A DNA stretch of 64,000 bases from PALSA-1296 sp038210275 (GTDB lineage Bacteria > Bacteroidota > Ignavibacteria > Palsa-1295): positions 15,734-79,733 of the forward strand of contig JBBQWV010000020.1 of assembly GCA_038210275.1 (NCBI GenBank). Direction: 5' to 3'. Under the pieces are notes generated by a model. That model was not told where the DNA came from and did no database searches. It worked only from the letters and a program-made list of their open reading frames with translations. Both the position numbers and the translations under genes were made by a program. Shown here piece by piece: positions 34,532 to 43,227 of the stretch (the first letter of the stretch is position 1; every line of letters starts with the position of its first letter).

Positions 34532-35389
34532 ATGACTCGACGTTTTTTTACGCCTTTAATTTTTTGCAGTCTTCTCATCCCTAAGATTTTCTATGCTCAA
34601 ACTTTCGACCTGAGTATTCCGTCCGAGTCGCTTCCATCAGATATATCGAAATGGTTTGAGGATCCGAAATTAATGCAAATAACTCTTACGACTCCGGATG
34701 GTATTAAATTGGTGAAGGCACATGTGGTTTTTGAAGTAACGAGCGGCTCAGAAAGTATTGTTGCGTCGACGATGAACTCGTTCAGGCAGCAGCCGGCTCT
34801 AAGCGGATCGTTTAGATCAAAGACATTTCATTTCAAAGATATTGCAAGCGATAGTGCAATCACTCTTGATCCGTCGGTCAAAACTACCGACTCCTGCATT
34901 GCAAAATTACCCGGCAATCCTTACGGAATATGCTTTTATCTAGTCGATAGCTCCGGCAAACAATTTGAAAATATTTCACAGGCATGCAGTAGTTTTTCCG
35001 TACGAGATATCGATGCGCCAAAACTGCTAAGTCCGCCAAATGAAACAACGATGAATCCGAAGACGCCGCTTACATTCAGCTGGACTCCGGCGTATGTAAC
35101 AGGGCAGACGATACACTATGAGTTGAAGCTCTATCCGATCTATCAAGGACAGACTGCTGAGCAAGCTATGGCAAGTTCATCCGCATTTTATAAGTCAGGT
35201 GATATTTTTTCCACTACATTTTTATACCCAACCGATGCTCCGAAGATTTCATCGCTTGAGAAAATACAGGGCTTTGCCTGGACGGTGACACAGTTCGACC
35301 AGGATGGCAAAACAATCGGGAAGAATTATGGAAGGAGCGTGCCGTCAGTATTTAATTTGCTTGGGCAAGATCCTTCTTTACGAAAATAG
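34532..35389 (+). CDS. Secreted protein with fibronectin-like C-terminal domain
   Basis: 285 residues with a signal peptide (MTRRFFTPLIFCSLLIPKIF, then YAQ). The N-terminal half (LMQITLTTPDGIKLVKAHVV) is beta-rich and unrecognised. The C-terminal half starts APKLLSPPNETTMNPKTPLT then FSWTPAYVTGQTIHYELKLY and GFAWTVTQFDQDG. This is the fibronectin III-like 'L-x-P-P/N..-F-x-W-x-P' pattern seen in TANFOR-type proteins of the FCB group. There is no sorting domain at the end, so it is likely periplasmic or a component rather than a T9SS cargo. Function unknown. Convergent with the DUF2520 gene, 7 bp apart. Confidence 0.7.
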   Translation: MTRRFFTPLIFCSLLIPKIFYAQTFDLSIPSESLPSDISKWFEDPKLMQITLTTPDGIKLVKAHVVFEVTSGSESIVASTMNSFRQQPALSGSFRSKTFHFKDIASDSAITLDPSVKTTDSCIAKLPGNPYGICFYLVDSSGKQFENISQACSSFSVRDIDAPKLLSPPNETTMNPKTPLTFSWTPAYVTGQTIHYELKLYPIYQGQTAEQAMASSSAFYKSGDIFSTTFLYPTDAPKISSLEKIQGFAWTVTQFDQDGKTIGKNYGRSVPSVFNLLGQDPSLRK

Positions 35390-35396
35390 AGGGATT

Positions 35397-36170
35397 TTAT
35401 CGAAGCTCTTGAGCCAGCATCACAAAGCCTTCGTAGATGTTTCGCAATGCTTTCGGCTGTGATTTTAAGGCAAGACGATGTTTGAGAATAGTGGCAAAAT
35501 CTTTCCTGGCAAGAGGACCGGTTAAAACTTTTTTGGCATCACCGTGCAGAACATTGTCTAATGATTTTCTCATCAGCGGTGCAATAGCCTTCTTTATTTC
35601 TTTAGGTGGAATCCGAAGAGACTTCGAAAGTATTTCGATAGAGCCACCGATTAACGTGATAAAATTTGCGGCAAAGACGACGAGAGTATGATATAGCGGA
35701 AGATCTTTCCCTTTGACAAAAATAATATCTGTTCCGCCAATATTGCGAACGAATTTCTTCGCCCATTTTTTGGCGACATTGTCATCGCTCGATGCCATAA
35801 AGTAAATATTTTTTAAGAGGGAAGGATCGGCGCTTGGGAAAGTCTGGATAGGATGAAGCGTTAATCTGGCAATTCCTTTACGAATCGGCAGGATGGTGCT
35901 CTGATTTGAGCCTGAACAATGCACTAGCAGAGACAGATTTTTCCCTGCGACTTTCAAAGCTTTTTTGGCAACGTTTGAAATTTCGCTATCTTTTGAAGCT
36001 ATGAAGATGACGTCGGGACCGCCTTGTTTTGCAAGCTTCTCGAAGGATTTCAACCTTGCAGGAAGATGAGCAAAGAGCTCGTATCCCGAACTCTTTTTGC
36101 CGATTTTTGCTGCAAATGATGAACCGACTCTGCCCGTGCCAATTACCGCTATAGAAACTTGCCTCTGCAT
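35397..36170 (-). CDS. Rossmann-like/DUF2520 oxidoreductase-like protein
   Basis: 257 residues. An N-terminal dinucleotide-binding Rossmann fold (VSIAVIGTGRVGSSFAAKIG, GxGxxG) is followed by SLLVHCSGSNQSTILPI, then LTLHPIQTFPSADP. The C-terminal helical DUF2520 domain contains KDLPLYHTLVVFAANFITLI and HRLALKSQPKALRNIY. The family is related to ProC/prephenate dehydrogenase-type reductases; its substrate is unknown, and it often sits near pantothenate or other core genes. Divergent from gapA by 102 bp; the gapA promoter box lies 7 bp from this start codon, so the two promoters probably overlap. Confidence 0.85.
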   Translation of the reverse strand: MQRQVSIAVIGTGRVGSSFAAKIGKKSSGYELFAHLPARLKSFEKLAKQGGPDVIFIASKDSEISNVAKKALKVAGKNLSLLVHCSGSNQSTILPIRKGIARLTLHPIQTFPSADPSLLKNIYFMASSDDNVAKKWAKKFVRNIGGTDIIFVKGKDLPLYHTLVVFAANFITLIGGSIEILSKSLRIPPKEIKKAIAPLMRKSLDNVLHGDAKKVLTGPLARKDFATILKHRLALKSQPKALRNIYEGFVMLAQELR

Positions 36171-36176
36171 TTTTCG

Positions 36177-36184
36177 TAAATTTG
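36177..36184 (+). promoter_or_regulatory. TAnnTTTG -7 box of gapA-pgk
   Basis: TAAATTTG in TTTTCGTAAATTTGTATTC, 89 bp upstream of gapA. A heptamer-period tract (36240-36267, units TCAGATC, TCAATTT, TCAAATC, TCAAAAT) lies in the leader just before the start codon. Confidence 0.65.
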
Positions 36185-36272
36185 TATTCTAAACTTCAGT
36201 GTTGGGTGCTTTGGTTATGGGATTGGTAACAAATTTTTCTCAGATCTCAATTTTCAAATCTCAAAATAAATT

Positions 36273-37277
36273 ATGTCAGTAAAAATCGGTATTAATGGAT
36301 TTGGCCGTATTGGTCGTCAGGTATTTCGTCGTGCTTTAGAACTCGGCGGATATGATTTCGTCGCCGTCAATGATCTCACCGATGCTGCGACGTTAGCCCA
36401 TCTTCTTAAATATGACTCTACTCAAGGCAGATTTAATGGCGAAGTGAAAGTTGATGGCAACGATCTGATCGTTAATGGCGACCGTCTGAAGATCACGGCT
36501 GAACGCGACCCATCGAATCTTAAATGGGGCGATCTTGGCGCTGACATTGTTATCGAAGCCACCGGAATTTTCGCATCACGCGAGGGTTGCATGAAGCATA
36601 TCAATGCCGGTGCGAAGAAAGTTATTCTTACAGTCCCGCCGAAAGATCCTGTTGATGCGATGGTTGTGCTTGGAGTAAATGATAACATTCTCACTAAAGA
36701 TCATAAGATCGTTTCGAATGCATCATGCACAACGAATTGCCTTGCACCGATGGTGAAGGTACTCAATGATGCTTTCGGAGTTGAACATGGCTTGATGACG
36801 ACAGTTCATTCTTATACTAACGATCAGAATATTCTCGATCTTCCGCATAAAGATCTTCGTCGTGCCAGAGCTGCAGCAGTTAATATCATCCCAACTTCAA
36901 CCGGTGCTGCTCGCGCAATCGGTACGATCATCCCGGAATTGAAGGGCAAACTTGATGGAACATCACTTCGCGTTCCGACTCCAACCGGTTCGATCACTGA
37001 TCTGGTTGCCATCCTGAAAAAAGATGTAACCAAAGAAGCTGTTAATGCTGCATTCAAAGCCGCCGCTGAAAGCGGAATGTTGAAAGGGATTCTTTCTTAC
37101 ACAGAAGACCCGATTGTTTCAAGCGACATCGTTCATGATTCTCACTCTTGCATCTTTGATTCGCAAGAGACAATGGTTATGGCAGGCAGAACGGTGAAAG
37201 TTCTCGGCTGGTATGATAATGAATGGGGATATTCGAGCCGCGTTGTTGATCTGATGAAGAAGATGGCAGCGTTGTAA
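36273..37277 (+). CDS. gapA: Type I glyceraldehyde-3-phosphate dehydrogenase
   Basis: 334 residues, normal length. It oxidises glyceraldehyde-3-phosphate to 1,3-bisphosphoglycerate with NAD(P) in glycolysis, reversibly in gluconeogenesis. NAD-binding GINGFGRIGR at 6-15; catalytic Cys152 in SNASCTTNCLAP; His179 in TVHSYTNDQ; the closing WYDNEWGYSSRVVDL is a family signature. pgk begins one base after its stop, so the pair is an operon for consecutive reactions. Confidence 0.98.
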   Translation: MSVKIGINGFGRIGRQVFRRALELGGYDFVAVNDLTDAATLAHLLKYDSTQGRFNGEVKVDGNDLIVNGDRLKITAERDPSNLKWGDLGADIVIEATGIFASREGCMKHINAGAKKVILTVPPKDPVDAMVVLGVNDNILTKDHKIVSNASCTTNCLAPMVKVLNDAFGVEHGLMTTVHSYTNDQNILDLPHKDLRRARAAAVNIIPTSTGAARAIGTIIPELKGKLDGTSLRVPTPTGSITDLVAILKKDVTKEAVNAAFKAAAESGMLKGILSYTEDPIVSSDIVHDSHSCIFDSQETMVMAGRTVKVLGWYDNEWGYSSRVVDLMKKMAAL

Positions 37278-37278
37278 A

Positions 37279-38478
37279 ATGAATTATAAAACGATTGACG
37301 ACATCGACGTTTCCGGCAAGCGGGTATTCCTTCGTGTGGATTTCAATGTACCGCTGACGAAATCCGCTCCTTTCACGATCACTGATGATACCAGGATCCG
37401 CGCTGCAATTCCTACAATTGAGAACTTGCGAAAGCGCGGAGCGAGGATCATTCTTGCAAGTCATCTTGGCAGACCGAAAGGCGCTCCGACAATCGAATTC
37501 TCCCTTGCTCCTATTCGAGACCGACTTGGTGAAATTCTAAAGACTCAAGTTGCTTTTGCCTCCGATTGCATTGGTGACGATGCAATGCAAAAAGCATTAG
37601 CTTTAAAAGATGGCGAAGTTCTGCTTCTTGAAAATCTTCGCTTTCATAAAGAAGAGGAAGCAAACGATCCGGAATTTTCAGAACGGCTTGCCTCTCTTGC
37701 CGAAGTATATGTTGACGATGCGTTCGGTGCTGCACACCGCGCCCATGCTTCTATAGAAGGAATTACTCACTTTCTGAAAATCAAAGCCGCCGGGTATTTG
37801 ATGAAAAGCGAGTTAGAGTATCTTGGAGGAGCAGTTACTGATCCGCGCCGTCCGTTCGTTGCAATTATTGGCGGAGCAAAGATTAGTGGGAAGATAGATG
37901 TTGTCAGTAATTTGATGAATAAAGCCGATGCAGTTCTTATTGGCGGCGGAATGATGTTTACGTTCTATAAAGCACGAGGTCTTGAGATAGGCAAATCGCT
38001 TTGCGAAGATGACAAAGTAGATCTTGCACGAGAACTTATGACAACTGCCGAACGAGAAAATAAGAAACTGATCCTTCCACTTGATACGATAATAGCTGAC
38101 CAGTTCAAGAACGATGCAAATTATCGTACTGTATCAACCGAAAATATCCCTGTCGGTTGGATGGGAATGGATATCGGACTTGACTCGATAAATTTGTTCA
38201 CCGATTATATCCTCAATGCTCAGACAATAGTTTGGAACGGTCCGATGGGCGTTTTTGAAATGCCAAACTTTGCTGAAGGCACATTAGCGATTGCTCAAGC
38301 AATGGCAACTGCAACTGAGCGAGGCGCAACAACAATAGTCGGCGGCGGAGATAGTGTTGCAGCTCTTGAAGCCAGTGGTCTCGCCGATAAAATGAGTCAT
38401 GTTTCAACAGGTGGCGGAGCCAGTTTGGAGTTTCTAGAGGGAAAAACTCTACCGGGTCTTGCGGCTCTTGAGATGTAA
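37279..38478 (+). CDS. pgk: Phosphoglycerate kinase
   Basis: 399 residues. It transfers phosphate from 1,3-bisphosphoglycerate to ADP. Signatures: KRVFLRVDFNVP near the start, SHLGRPKG, VYVDDAFGAAHRAHAS, the Gly-rich AIIGGAKISGKIDV, VWNGPMGVFE and the nucleotide-binding GGGDSVAALE plus SHVSTGGGASLEFLEGK. It lies 1 bp after gapA. Its stop (38476-38478) directly abuts the stop of ruvA on the other strand, leaving no space for a terminator between the two. Confidence 0.98.
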   Translation: MNYKTIDDIDVSGKRVFLRVDFNVPLTKSAPFTITDDTRIRAAIPTIENLRKRGARIILASHLGRPKGAPTIEFSLAPIRDRLGEILKTQVAFASDCIGDDAMQKALALKDGEVLLLENLRFHKEEEANDPEFSERLASLAEVYVDDAFGAAHRAHASIEGITHFLKIKAAGYLMKSELEYLGGAVTDPRRPFVAIIGGAKISGKIDVVSNLMNKADAVLIGGGMMFTFYKARGLEIGKSLCEDDKVDLARELMTTAERENKKLILPLDTIIADQFKNDANYRTVSTENIPVGWMGMDIGLDSINLFTDYILNAQTIVWNGPMGVFEMPNFAEGTLAIAQAMATATERGATTIVGGGDSVAALEASGLADKMSHVSTGGGASLEFLEGKTLPGLAALEM

Positions 38479-39078
38479 CTAAACTGTTTTTAATGCTGCT
38501 TTTATAAGTCTCTCAACTTTTTCAGCTTCTGCCGGTTGATCACGGATCACATTCCGAATTGCTTTCTCAGCATCACCTCGATTATATCCAAGGGCGACTA
38601 AGGCAGCCAATGCTTCTTGTCTTAATTTCGCAGAACCTGAATCTGAAGATCCTGTCTCACTGGTGAAGACTTCTTCTTTGAGGAGTTTATCTCGCAGCTC
38701 AACGACAAGTCGCTCTGCAGTTTTCTTACCGATGCCTGGAATTCCAGTAAGGACAATAAGATCATTTGTTCTGATTGCTTCTTTTAATGCATTCGCACCT
38801 AATGAGGAGACGATCGCAAGTCCAGTTTTCGGACCGATTCCACTGACGCTTATTATTTGATCAAAGAGTTTTCTTTCAACCTGCGTTGCAAATCCGTAAA
38901 GAGTCTGTGAATCTTCTCTGACAATTAAGCGGGTAAATACTTGATAATTACTGCCTTCGGAAGGGGCTTTTTCGTAGGCTTCCTGTGTACAAAATATTTC
39001 ATAACCCACTCCGCCCGCTTCGATTACGAGCGTGAATGGTTCTTTTGAAGTCAGCTTTCCTTGTAAATGAGCTATCAT
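38479..39078 (-). CDS. ruvA: Holliday junction DNA helicase subunit RuvA
   Basis: 199 residues, usual length. RuvA binds four-way junctions and loads RuvB. Domain order: an OB fold (MIAHLQGKLTSKEPFTLVIE, GGVGYEIFC), tandem helix-hairpin-helix motifs (FDQIISVSGIGPKTGLAIVS and LTGIPGIGKKTAERLVVELR), an acidic linker, and the C-terminal RuvB-contacting domain (EALAALVALGYNRGDAEKAI). The gene is alone here; ruvB and ruvC are not in the window. The -7 box is only 8 bp from the start codon, so the mRNA is probably leaderless. Confidence 0.97.
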   Translation of the reverse strand: MIAHLQGKLTSKEPFTLVIEAGGVGYEIFCTQEAYEKAPSEGSNYQVFTRLIVREDSQTLYGFATQVERKLFDQIISVSGIGPKTGLAIVSSLGANALKEAIRTNDLIVLTGIPGIGKKTAERLVVELRDKLLKEEVFTSETGSSDSGSAKLRQEALAALVALGYNRGDAEKAIRNVIRDQPAEAEKVERLIKAALKTV

Positions 39079-39085
39079 AGTGATG

Positions 39086-39093
39086 CAAATTTA
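39086..39093 (-). promoter_or_regulatory. TAnnTTTG -7 box of ruvA, near-leaderless
   Basis: On the minus strand TAAATTTG in CTTCCGTAAATTTGCATCAC, followed after only 7 bases by the ruvA ATG at 39078. Confidence 0.65.
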
Positions 39094-39202
39094 CGGAAGT
39101 TTATACTGAATGCCGAGTAATTTAGAAGGGAGCTAAGTTTCGCCTCCTTGTGTTTGTGACAGACTATTATTTTATTATTATCCGACTTCTATATCTTTTA
39201 TT

Positions 39203-40261
39203 ATGATTGCTGTACAAAAGAAAACTACTTCCTTAGAAAATATTTCCTACGATCCGGGTTATAAACACGCCGCTGAGAATGCAATAGATATTTGCCTTCG
39301 CGTGCAAAGTGGCGAACGCGCTACCATCATTACCGATCTTGAAACGCTTCCTATCGCAGCCAGCCTTTATGATGAACTCATCAAAGTAGGCGCCAAGGTC
39401 AAAACATTTGTTGTCGAAGATTATGCTGAACGCCCTCTCCTTCATATGCCTCAGGAAATCCTTGCAGGACTCGAAAGCGCGGATGTGACGATCTACTGTA
39501 TGCAAGGTCAGGAGCACGAACTACAGACTCGTAAGGAGATGATGGGCGTCGTCAATCGCGTTAAGCCTCGTCATGCGCACATGGTTAATATTAATCATGA
39601 GATCATGATGGAAGGTATGCAGGCGGATTTCTTAGCTGTTGATGCTATTAGTCGCCGCGTTTGGGAATTGGCAAAGAAAGCAACACGAATCGTTGCAAAA
39701 TCTCCTGCCGGTACACATATCGAAGCAACATTTTCTCCTGAGCTTCATTGGCTAAAAACTAGTGGAATTATCTCACGCGAAAAATGGGGTAATCTTCCCG
39801 GTGGTGAAGTACTGACCTGTCCTGCCGATGTGAATGGAGTCTACGTAGTTGACGGAGTTGTCGGCGATTATCTCTGCGCTGAATACGGCGACATCAAAGC
39901 AACGCCGCTCACTATTCATATTACAAATTCACGCATTACGAAATGTGAATGCGACAATAAAGCCTTGCTCGAAGAATTTTTAGAATATACTCATACTGAC
40001 GAAAATTCTGATCGCGTCGGAGAATTTGCCGTTGGGACCAACATCGGCGTTCAGGATATTCGCGGATTGATCTTACAGGATGAAAAACTACCGGGATGTC
40101 ATATTGCCTTTGGTTATCCCTACTGCGAGCATACAGGAGCGAAGTGGTACTCCTCAACGCACATTGATGTCGTCGGCAGAGCCTTCGATATTTGGATAGA
40201 CGATCTGAAGATCATGGAAGGTGGAAAGTTCTTGATCGAGCCGAGTGCATTAGAGAATTAG
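39203..40261 (+). CDS. M29-like aminopeptidase
   Basis: 352 residues. The C-terminal half carries the metal-ligand pattern of family M29 (thermophilic aminopeptidases): Glu in LPGGEVLTCP (~res 201), Glu in RVGEFAVGTNIG (~273), His in PYCEHTGAKW (~308) and HxD in STHIDVV (~319). The N-terminal half is the Rossmann-type domain with GERATIITD. No signal peptide, so cytoplasmic. M29 enzymes release N-terminal amino acids using a two-metal centre; related dioxygenases (NicX type) share the fold, so the exact reaction is uncertain. Its stop overlaps the stop of the convergent gene by 4 bp. Confidence 0.85.
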   Translation: MIAVQKKTTSLENISYDPGYKHAAENAIDICLRVQSGERATIITDLETLPIAASLYDELIKVGAKVKTFVVEDYAERPLLHMPQEILAGLESADVTIYCMQGQEHELQTRKEMMGVVNRVKPRHAHMVNINHEIMMEGMQADFLAVDAISRRVWELAKKATRIVAKSPAGTHIEATFSPELHWLKTSGIISREKWGNLPGGEVLTCPADVNGVYVVDGVVGDYLCAEYGDIKATPLTIHITNSRITKCECDNKALLEEFLEYTHTDENSDRVGEFAVGTNIGVQDIRGLILQDEKLPGCHIAFGYPYCEHTGAKWYSSTHIDVVGRAFDIWIDDLKIMEGGKFLIEPSALEN

Positions 40262-41442
40262 TCAATCACTCTTGGAAAGTAGTATTCCTTGCCTTCAAGT
40301 TGAATTGCAATGAAATAAAACCCTGCCACCGGTAGGGTAAATACTTTCCGAGTATATCCCGCAACTGTACCTTGCCATGAAGATACTTCTGCTCCGAGGA
40401 AGGAGAAGATTCGTATTCTAAGATCATGTGGCTCGAGATTGTTCGAGATGAGTACAACTTGCTTATTATCGTTGGCTATTATTTTAATATTACTCAAAAG
40501 ATTATTTGCTGAGGAGTCTTCCCAGGCAGTGATCTGGATATTTGCCGGATTTGCTGTAGTACGAAAATAGTATAACGTATCCTGTGGGTTTTGTCCCCAA
40601 AAGATAGGATTAGAGAGGGTGACGGAAGTAGTCGTATCCTTAAAACCAATCACCTTAAAGTGTAGTGTAAGAATAGGTTTTAATTCAGTTATTGGATTTT
40701 GACTCTTTAGTGTAAAAAGGATATTTTGATTTCCAAAACTATCAGTGAAGAATGCTGGTGGAAGAGCATTTGAAAGTGTCAGATCATATTCATTAAGACG
40801 ACTGGTATCAAGAGCTAAGAGAGAAGGAGAATAATTTATTGAAAAAGTCATCCCCATAGCTCCTGCACTTACATCGAGATCGCGAGAAAGATTGATCTTC
40901 ATCTCCAAACTATCTTCAGTCTTTGCTGTATGTAATTGTTGTGAAGGCTCGATTGTCTCCCGTTCAACTATACCTGTGCCTATTAGATTATTGCTTGAGT
41001 ATAACGTTCGAACACCAGCACTATCCCAAGTAACACGAATGATGGCAGAATCTATAGCCTCATCAGTAGGATGAAAATTAATGTGAAACCACATTCTTTT
41101 ACCACGGTCAAAAAAGGTGTTTATGGACAAACTCTGAGTGCCATTATCAAATACAAACTGATTTGCTTTACTCCAAGGTTGAGTGATAATATCAATTTGC
41201 TTTAAAGTTAGAGGAGTTGTGCCTAGATTTGCAGCATAAAAGCTATCCAATTGGCTTAAACAAATATAGAGAGGGGCAAAATAATGCCCAGTGTTAATTG
41301 GGTTGATAATTCCACTTTGAGGCGTTTGTCCCGAAGCCTCTCCTGAAATAATTATGATCAATGCGAACGCAAGGCAACAGGAAAAGTGAACAAATGAAGA
41401 ATGTCCAATTAGATTAAATTGCTTCTTGTTTTGTGTCTTCAT
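40258..41442 (-). CDS. T9SS-exported protein with cohesin-like domain
   Basis: 394 residues starting at MKTQNKKQFNLIGHSSFVHF; the signal hydrophobic stretch ends GEASGQ. An ATG 12 bp upstream is possible. Residues ~185-300 resemble a cohesin/Ig-type fold (MGMTFSINYSPSLLALDTSR ... ILTLHFKVIGFKDTTTSVTL). The end is a sorting domain: DLRIRIFSFLGAEVSSWQG, KVFTLPVAGFYFIAIQLEGK. No catalytic motif. It probably has a structural or binding role on the cell surface. Confidence 0.75.
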   Translation of the reverse strand: MKTQNKKQFNLIGHSSFVHFSCCLAFALIIIISGEASGQTPQSGIINPINTGHYFAPLYICLSQLDSFYAANLGTTPLTLKQIDIITQPWSKANQFVFDNGTQSLSINTFFDRGKRMWFHINFHPTDEAIDSAIIRVTWDSAGVRTLYSSNNLIGTGIVERETIEPSQQLHTAKTEDSLEMKINLSRDLDVSAGAMGMTFSINYSPSLLALDTSRLNEYDLTLSNALPPAFFTDSFGNQNILFTLKSQNPITELKPILTLHFKVIGFKDTTTSVTLSNPIFWGQNPQDTLYYFRTTANPANIQITAWEDSSANNLLSNIKIIANDNKQVVLISNNLEPHDLRIRIFSFLGAEVSSWQGTVAGYTRKVFTLPVAGFYFIAIQLEGKEYYFPRVID

Positions 41443-41582
41443 GGTTATGAGCATTTTTTACAACCAATACAAAGTAGAAAACTTAGGAATCTTCCTAATG
41501 ATTCATCTATAAAATCAAGTCATGGAATGAGAATTCGCTTCTCGCTGTTTAGAGCGCGTTAAATCACTCGTCATACGAACTC

Positions 41583-43199
41583 GTGAAAGAAAAAACCGAA
41601 CTTAGTCTGACTATCTCACAAGGTGGGGATAGCAAATACCAGGTTTCTTGTTTAACGTGCCCATCACATCAGCATCGCAACAGCGTACCTGATCTTGATA
41701 AGCCAAAATCCAATTGCGGCATTGTGGGCGTTTACAATCATCCCGAAGCCGCCGTCATTTCCTACTACGCACTTCATTCCTTGCAGCATCGCGGGCAGGA
41801 AGCTGCCGGCATTCTCTCGGCAAGATGGGAAAATGGAAAAGAAAAAAAGCGTACTTTCACAGCGCATAAAGATCACGGACTTGTCCTCAGTATTTTCCAA
41901 GATCATAAAATCCTAACCGATACACTTGCAGGAGATGCGGCGCTCGCTCATAACAGATATTCCACAACCGGAGCAAGTGGAAAGACGGAAAACATCCAGC
42001 CGTTCTTCATGGATTACCGCAAAGGAAATTTCGGGCTTGCACATAATGGCAATCTTACCAATACCCGCGAGTTGCGTGAGCAATTAAAAACTCAGGGCAC
42101 GATCTTCCAAACGACAACCGATAGCGAACTCATCTTACATCTGGTAGCCCGTTCGAAAGAAACTGAACAGATCGAGCAAATTCGTGATGCTCTTCGCCAA
42201 ACTCTTGGTGCGTATTCTCTGACGATGATGACCGATACTGCGCTTATCGCAGCGCGTGATCCACACGGCATCCGCCCGCTTGCTATTGGTAGGATCAAAC
42301 GTTCGGATGGTCAGTGGGCATATATGGTTGCAAGCGAAACGTGCGCTTTCGATATTGTCAATGCCGAGTATCTCCGTGATGTCGAACCGAACGAGATCGT
42401 TGTTATTGATCGTCATACGGTTGAGACAGGACAAATTAAATCTTTAAAGATCGAAGAGAATCCTCCCGTGCCAACGCATTGTATCTTTGAATATATTTAT
42501 TTCGCTCGTCCTGATTCAAAAATTTTCGAAGAAAGCGTTGATAAAGTTCGTCGAAAGTTAGGAAAGAATCTTGCTTCAGAAAGTCCGGTCACGAACGAGA
42601 ATAACAAGAGATTGACGGTGATCAACGTACCTGATTCATCGAATACGGCAACGCTTGGCTACGTGGCGCAGAATAATAAAGAGGGTAACCCTTCGAAATA
42701 CGAGATCGGGCTTATCCGTTCGCATTATGTCGGACGCACTTTTATTCAACCCGGGCAGGATTCCCGCGAGATGAAAGTGAAAGTAAAATTCAACACCGTA
42801 AAAGGAGTGTTGCGAAATAAAAAAGTTGTGGTGGTTGATGATTCGATCGTTAGAGGTACCACTTCGAAAGCGTTAGTGAAGCTCATCAGAGAAGCGGGTC
42901 CGAAGGAAGTACACTTACGTATCACCGCTCCGCCGATCACCCATCCCTGCAAATATGGAATGGATTTTCCGAGCAAAGCAGAACTCATAGCTAATGATTT
43001 TCATAGTGATGCTAAAGAGATCGGTGATTCTCTTGGCGTTGAATCGCTATCCTATCTTTCCGTCGGTAAACTTCTCGATAGTGTCCCGCATACCAACACC
43101 AAAGGCGAGAAGATCGGCTACTGCACTGCATGTTTTACGGGAAATTATCCTATTCCGATTGATGAGTTCGCAATGAACCAAGAACAGAACGACGATTAA
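41583..43199 (+). CDS. purF: Amidophosphoribosyltransferase, Fe-S type
   Basis: 538 residues. It catalyses the first committed step of purine synthesis, PRPP + glutamine to phosphoribosylamine. The nucleophile Cys45 begins the mature enzyme (CGIVGVYNHPEAAVISYYAL), so residues 1-44 are a propeptide. At 44 residues this is long; Bacillus PurF has 11. HRGQEAAG follows. PRPP loop VVVVDDSIVRGTTSKALV at ~414-431. The cysteines that bind a 4Fe-4S cluster in the Bacillus enzyme are present (THCIFEYIYFARPDS, ITHPCKYGMDFPS, GYCTACFTGNYPI), so it is an oxygen-sensitive form. The propeptide has two extra Cys (SCLTCPSHQH). Confidence 0.96.
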   Translation: MKEKTELSLTISQGGDSKYQVSCLTCPSHQHRNSVPDLDKPKSNCGIVGVYNHPEAAVISYYALHSLQHRGQEAAGILSARWENGKEKKRTFTAHKDHGLVLSIFQDHKILTDTLAGDAALAHNRYSTTGASGKTENIQPFFMDYRKGNFGLAHNGNLTNTRELREQLKTQGTIFQTTTDSELILHLVARSKETEQIEQIRDALRQTLGAYSLTMMTDTALIAARDPHGIRPLAIGRIKRSDGQWAYMVASETCAFDIVNAEYLRDVEPNEIVVIDRHTVETGQIKSLKIEENPPVPTHCIFEYIYFARPDSKIFEESVDKVRRKLGKNLASESPVTNENNKRLTVINVPDSSNTATLGYVAQNNKEGNPSKYEIGLIRSHYVGRTFIQPGQDSREMKVKVKFNTVKGVLRNKKVVVVDDSIVRGTTSKALVKLIREAGPKEVHLRITAPPITHPCKYGMDFPSKAELIANDFHSDAKEIGDSLGVESLSYLSVGKLLDSVPHTNTKGEKIGYCTACFTGNYPIPIDEFAMNQEQNDD

Positions 43200-43227
43200 T
43201 TTAGGAGATTCAGTTTTAAGAAGAAAA

